Of a DNA stretch of 64,000 nucleotides, positions 62,118-64,000 are shown piece by piece. Made by a program: the position numbers and the translations under genes. The stretch is from Svornostia abyssi (lineage in GTDB: Bacteria; Actinomycetota; Thermoleophilia; Solirubrobacterales; Solirubrobacteraceae): the NCBI GenBank assembly GCA_024666565.1, contig CP088295.1, positions 2,852,001-2,916,000 on the forward strand. The letters are read 5' to 3'. The first letter of the stretch is position 1, and each line of letters begins with the position of its first letter. The notes under the pieces were generated by a model. The model did no database searches. It was not told the origin of the DNA and saw nothing but the letters and a program-made list of their open reading frames with translations.

Positions 62118-62201
62118 TGCCCGGGGCGGGACTCGAACCCGCACGGGCCGAAGCCCAGCGCCTTTTGAGGACGCGGCGTCTACCGATTCCGCCACCCGGG
62201 C
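62118..62201 (-). tRNA. tRNA-Leu (anticodon CAA)
   Basis: An 84-nt class II tRNA: acceptor GCCCGGG/CCCGGGC, D-arm GGTGGCGGAATCGGTAGACG, anticodon stem GCGTC/GGCGC with loop CTCAAAA (anticodon CAA), long variable arm GGGC-TTC-GGCCC, T-arm GCGGG-TTCGAGT-CCCGC, discriminator A. Decodes UUG. CCA is not encoded. Confidence 0.97.
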
Positions 62202-62226
62202 CGGGTGTTGCGAGGAGCGTAGTGGT

Positions 62227-62709
62227 TCAGGCCCAAGCGCTCGCGCTACGCGTCGACCCGTCAGGCATGCGCTCCACCTCTACGTGCCACTGCTGCGAGA
62301 AGCCGCGCATCGCGAACGCGATGAGCAAGAGCTGAACCGGAATCAACACCGCGGTGAGCAGGCCGAGCAGGCCGGCGCTGAGCATGGGGTCGGTGAAGCC
62401 GTCGGCGTCGCGCGCGAACCACGCGGGAGCCGCGACGGCGGCGAAGATCAGCAGGATCGCGGCGAGCGCGGCCGTGAGCGGCAGCATCCCGCTGCGCCAT
62501 TGCGACACGTAGTACGCGAGCAGCAGGTAGATCGCCACGTACACGATCTGCAGGTTGCGCCCACCGGTCAACACATCCCAGCCACCGACGGTGATGACCG
62601 CAACGAGGAACGCCGAGATCAACAGCAGCGCGATCACGATCGCGCGCGTGGACTTCGACGCGGCCGTCTCGCGGTTGGGGTGCTCCAGGATCTTCTCGGG
62701 CTCAGCCAT
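62227..62709 (-). CDS. Four-helix membrane protein between the two tRNA-Leu genes
   Basis: A 160-residue protein. The N terminus MAEPEKILEHPNRETAASKS is cytosolic; four hydrophobic helices follow (AIVIALLLISAFLVAVITVG, LQIVYVAIYLLLAYYVSQW, MLPLTAALAAILLIFAAVAA, AGLLGLLTAVLIPVQLLLIA), then a basic C-terminal segment FSQQWHVEVERMPDGSTRS. No family recognised. It lies between two tRNA-Leu genes, upstream of tRNA-Leu(CAA) on the same strand. The clean helix pattern and start support it as a real gene. Confidence 0.75.
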   Translation of the reverse strand: MAEPEKILEHPNRETAASKSTRAIVIALLLISAFLVAVITVGGWDVLTGGRNLQIVYVAIYLLLAYYVSQWRSGMLPLTAALAAILLIFAAVAAPAWFARDADGFTDPMLSAGLLGLLTAVLIPVQLLLIAFAMRGFSQQWHVEVERMPDGSTRSASAWA

Positions 62710-62771
62710 GAATGCGGACCATACAATCGCCAGCGGCACGGCGGCGCGCTTCTGCTGGTTCGCGGTGCCTT

Positions 62772-62853
62772 GCGGGCGTGGTGAAACTGGTAGACACGCC
62801 AGCCTTAGGAGCTGGTGGCGCAAGCCGTGGGGGTTCGAGTCCCTCCGCCCGCA
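62772..62853 (+). tRNA. tRNA-Leu (anticodon TAG)
   Basis: An 82-nt class II tRNA: acceptor GCGGGCG/CGCCCGC, D-arm GGTGAAACTGGTAGAC, anticodon stem CCAGC/GCTGG with loop CTTAGGA (anticodon TAG), short variable arm GGC-GCAA-GCC, T-arm GGGGG-TTCGAGT-CCCTC with one G-T pair, discriminator A. Decodes CUA. CCA is not encoded. Confidence 0.97.
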
Positions 62854-62868
62854 TGCGACGATTCGCCC

Positions 62869-63231
62869 GTGACCCAGACCAAGCACCGGATCTACACCAC
62901 GAGCTTCGCGAGCGTGTATCCCCACTACGTCGCCAAGGCGGAGAAGAAGGGGCGGACGAAGGCGGAGGTCGACGAGGTCATCCGCTGGCTGACCGGGTAC
63001 ACCCAGGCGGGGCTCGACGCGCAGCTGAAGGCGAACACCGACTGCGAGACGTTCCTGGCCCACGCGCCCGAGCTCAACCCCGCGCGCGACCTGATCACCG
63101 GGGTCGTCTGCGGTGTTCGGGTGGAGGAGGTCGAGGAGCCCACCATGCGAGAGATCCGCTACCTCGACAAGCTGATCGACGAACTGGCCCGCGGGAAGTC
63201 CATGGAGAAGATCCTCAGGTCGCCCCCGTAG
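62869..63231 (+). CDS. DUF2200 family protein
   Basis: A 120-residue protein matching DUF2200: [20 protein letters not shown] near the start, [40 protein letters not shown] and [20 protein letters not shown]. The family is of unknown function and small, soluble and helical. The GTG start at 62869 lies 15 bp after the tRNA-Leu gene, so it is likely on the same transcript. Confidence 0.88.
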   Translation: MTQTKHRIYTTSFASVYPHYVAKAEKKGRTKAEVDEVIRWLTGYTQAGLDAQLKANTDCETFLAHAPELNPARDLITGVVCGVRVEEVEEPTMREIRYLDKLIDELARGKSMEKILRSPP

Positions 63232-63244
63232 CGCTGCGCCGCAG

Positions 63245-63352
63245 TCAGCCGGTCGCGGCAAGGCGGCCGGATCGCAAAGCGCCGTCGATCGTGGCTGTCG
63301 CGAGGTAGTCACCAGCGAAGCGGACCCGGCCCGTTGTGGCTCGAAGGGCGGC
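63245..63352 (-). pseudogene. Remnant of an FAD-dependent (amine-oxidase-type) oxidoreductase C terminus
   Basis: The translated stretch TGRVRFAGDYLATATIDGAL followed by RSGRLAATG and a stop is the characteristic C-terminal FAD-binding block of flavin amine oxidases/protoporphyrinogen-oxidase-like proteins (G-D-Y/W ... G-A-x-x-S-G). Upstream in this frame the sequence loses all family similarity within about 40 residues, so only the end of the gene remains. It lies between DUF2200 and the OhrR-like gene. Confidence 0.55.
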
Positions 63353-63467
63353 GACGCGGTGCGGATCCTGCAACCGGACGCCTGAGGTACCGCGTGATCC
63401 TGGCGAGGTGAGGGCGACCTCTGCGCGACCCGCGGTCCCATCGTCCCGCGCGCCAGGTCGCGGGAGG

Positions 63468-63920
63468 TCATCGCGTCTGGGCGTCCGCAGCGGCCAGCAG
63501 CGCCTCGCACGCACGGTGGAGCAGTGCGTGGGCGTCGGGGTCTGCCCGCGCCGTCTCGACGAGGCGTTCCGGGATGTCGACGGCCCGGTCGCGCAGCGCG
63601 CGGCCCTCGTCGGTCAGTGCGACAAGGACGCGTCGTTCGTCCTCCGCCGACCGCCGGCGGCGGACCAGCCCGCCGGCCTCCAACCGCTTCAGCAGCGGCG
63701 ACAGCGTCCCTGAGTCCAGCCGCAGCGCGTCGCCGATCTCGTGAACCGGCAGCGGTCCGCGCTCCCACAGCACGAGCATCACGAGGTACTGCGGGTAGGT
63801 CAGCCCGAGTGGCTCGAGCAGTGGCCGGTAGGCCGCGGTCACCGCGCGCGACGCGGCGTAGAGCGCGAAGCAGACCTGGCGGTCGAGCGCCAGCGGATCC
63901 TCCACCGGGGCGGTCGCCAT
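63468..63920 (-). CDS. ohrR: OhrR-like MarR-family redox regulator
   Basis: A 150-residue MarR protein. The redox-sensing Cys17 lies in [20 protein letters not shown], a hallmark of Ohr[21 protein letters not shown] and the winged helix [40 protein letters not shown] follow. OhrR represses organic-hydroperoxide resistance genes until its Cys is oxidised. The ATG overlaps the stop of the upstream gene (TGATG), whose end only is visible. No ohr gene is in the window. Confidence 0.88.
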   Translation of the reverse strand: MATAPVEDPLALDRQVCFALYAASRAVTAAYRPLLEPLGLTYPQYLVMLVLWERGPLPVHEIGDALRLDSGTLSPLLKRLEAGGLVRRRRSAEDERRVLVALTDEGRALRDRAVDIPERLVETARADPDAHALLHRACEALLAAADAQTR

Positions 63921-64000
63921 CAGTCGTCCTGCCTGCCCGGCCGCAGCGTGCGCAGCGCCTCCGTCGACGCCAGCGCCCACGCGATGAGCACCGGCTGGAA
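63920..64000 (-). CDS. C-terminal end of an unidentified gene (runs off window edge)
   Basis: The last 26 residues, ending [11 protein letters not shown], are in frame with a TGA that overlaps the ATG of the OhrR-like gene (TGATG). The visible part [16 protein letters not shown] is helical and moderately hydrophobic. The gene cannot be identified from this fragment; it is cotranscribed with the OhrR-like gene. Confidence 0.55.
   Translation of the reverse strand, partial: FQPVLIAWALASTEALRTLRPGRQDD

Noticed and set aside
1..64000. Insertion sequences, prophage, CRISPR arrays, toxin-antitoxin or defence islands
   Set aside because: I looked for transposase DDE motifs, integrase motifs, phage structural genes, repeat-spacer patterns and restriction genes and saw none. 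The LAGLIDADG gene is the only mobile-element-like item.

Overview
The window is very GC-rich (roughly 70 percent), densely packed bacterial DNA with many GTG starts and ATGA/GTGA stop-start overlaps. Its gene content points to a high-GC actinobacterium: F420 biosynthesis with a fused CofGH, a SigB/SigF-type sigma factor, an ethylmalonyl-CoA pathway, GTP-type PEP carboxykinase, ClpS, and PPOX-type F420 enzymes. The many secreted proteins with Lys- or Pro-rich linkers and the DUF1800/DUF1501 pair make the Thermoleophilia/Solirubrobacterales a plausible home. That placement is inference from gene content, not from a marker phylogeny. I see no insertion sequence, prophage or CRISPR array.

Layout. 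1-4.7 kb (minus strand): a methylated-amine nitrogen module with a haem oxidative N-demethylase (DUF3445) subunit, its flavin/2Fe-2S reductase, a DmmA-like subunit, a small membrane protein and an Amt ammonium channel. Two similar upstream motifs flag the two transcription units. 4.8-8.1 kb: membrane protein, antiporter, acetyltransferase, cupin. 8.1-11.9 kb: malyl-CoA lyase, mesaconyl-CoA hydratase and PEP carboxykinase. 11.9-15.6 kb: two regulator divergons (TetR/MFS pump and ArsR-AHSA1/ClpP), each with twin palindromic operators exactly 44 bp apart. 15.5-19.6 kb: secreted protein, hypothetical protein, PabB-PabC fusion, hydrolase. 19.6-26.3 kb: ethylmalonyl-CoA mutase with MeaB and a tiny membrane protein, MBL hydrolase, ClpS, sigma factor, crotonyl-CoA carboxylase/reductase with a coupled alpha-beta-barrel protein. 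26.4-29.8 kb: lipoprotein, DEDD exonuclease/GIY-YIG protein, YgfZ. 29.9-35.4 kb: metal homeostasis, with a CDF exporter facing a DtxR-controlled Mn/Zn ABC importer, one permease of which carries a fused winged helix. 35.4-38.9 kb: aquaporin and FO synthase. 39-43.4 kb: two large secreted proteins (nuclease and glycoside hydrolase). 43.7-46.7 kb: cofE-cofC-cofD-npdG F420 operon. 46.7-52.5 kb: thioesterase and HMG-CoA-lyase-like enzyme, DUF2339 protein, TetR, acyl-CoA carboxylase. 52.6-58.6 kb: an envelope region with a C5-epimerase-like protein, an M15 peptidase and a coupled DUF1800-DUF1501-cupredoxin operon. 58.7-64 kb: amidase, inositol-phosphatase-like enzyme, F420 oxidoreductase, an HTH-LAGLIDADG protein beside a tRNA-Leu, a second tRNA-Leu, DUF2200, OhrR.

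Metabolic reading. Ccr (25.1 kb), ethylmalonyl-CoA mutase with MeaB (19.8-22.7 kb), mesaconyl-CoA hydratase (9.3 kb) and malyl-CoA lyase (8.1 kb) together give most of the ethylmalonyl-CoA route for C2 assimilation, with PEP carboxykinase as the exit to sugars. CofGH, CofC, CofD, CofE and NpdG together supply reduced F420.

Sequence quality. Fourteen apparent single-base indels, nearly all in G or C runs, break ten otherwise intact conserved genes. This pattern points to uncorrected sequencing error rather than gene decay. I therefore annotate those genes as whole CDSs with the break marked.
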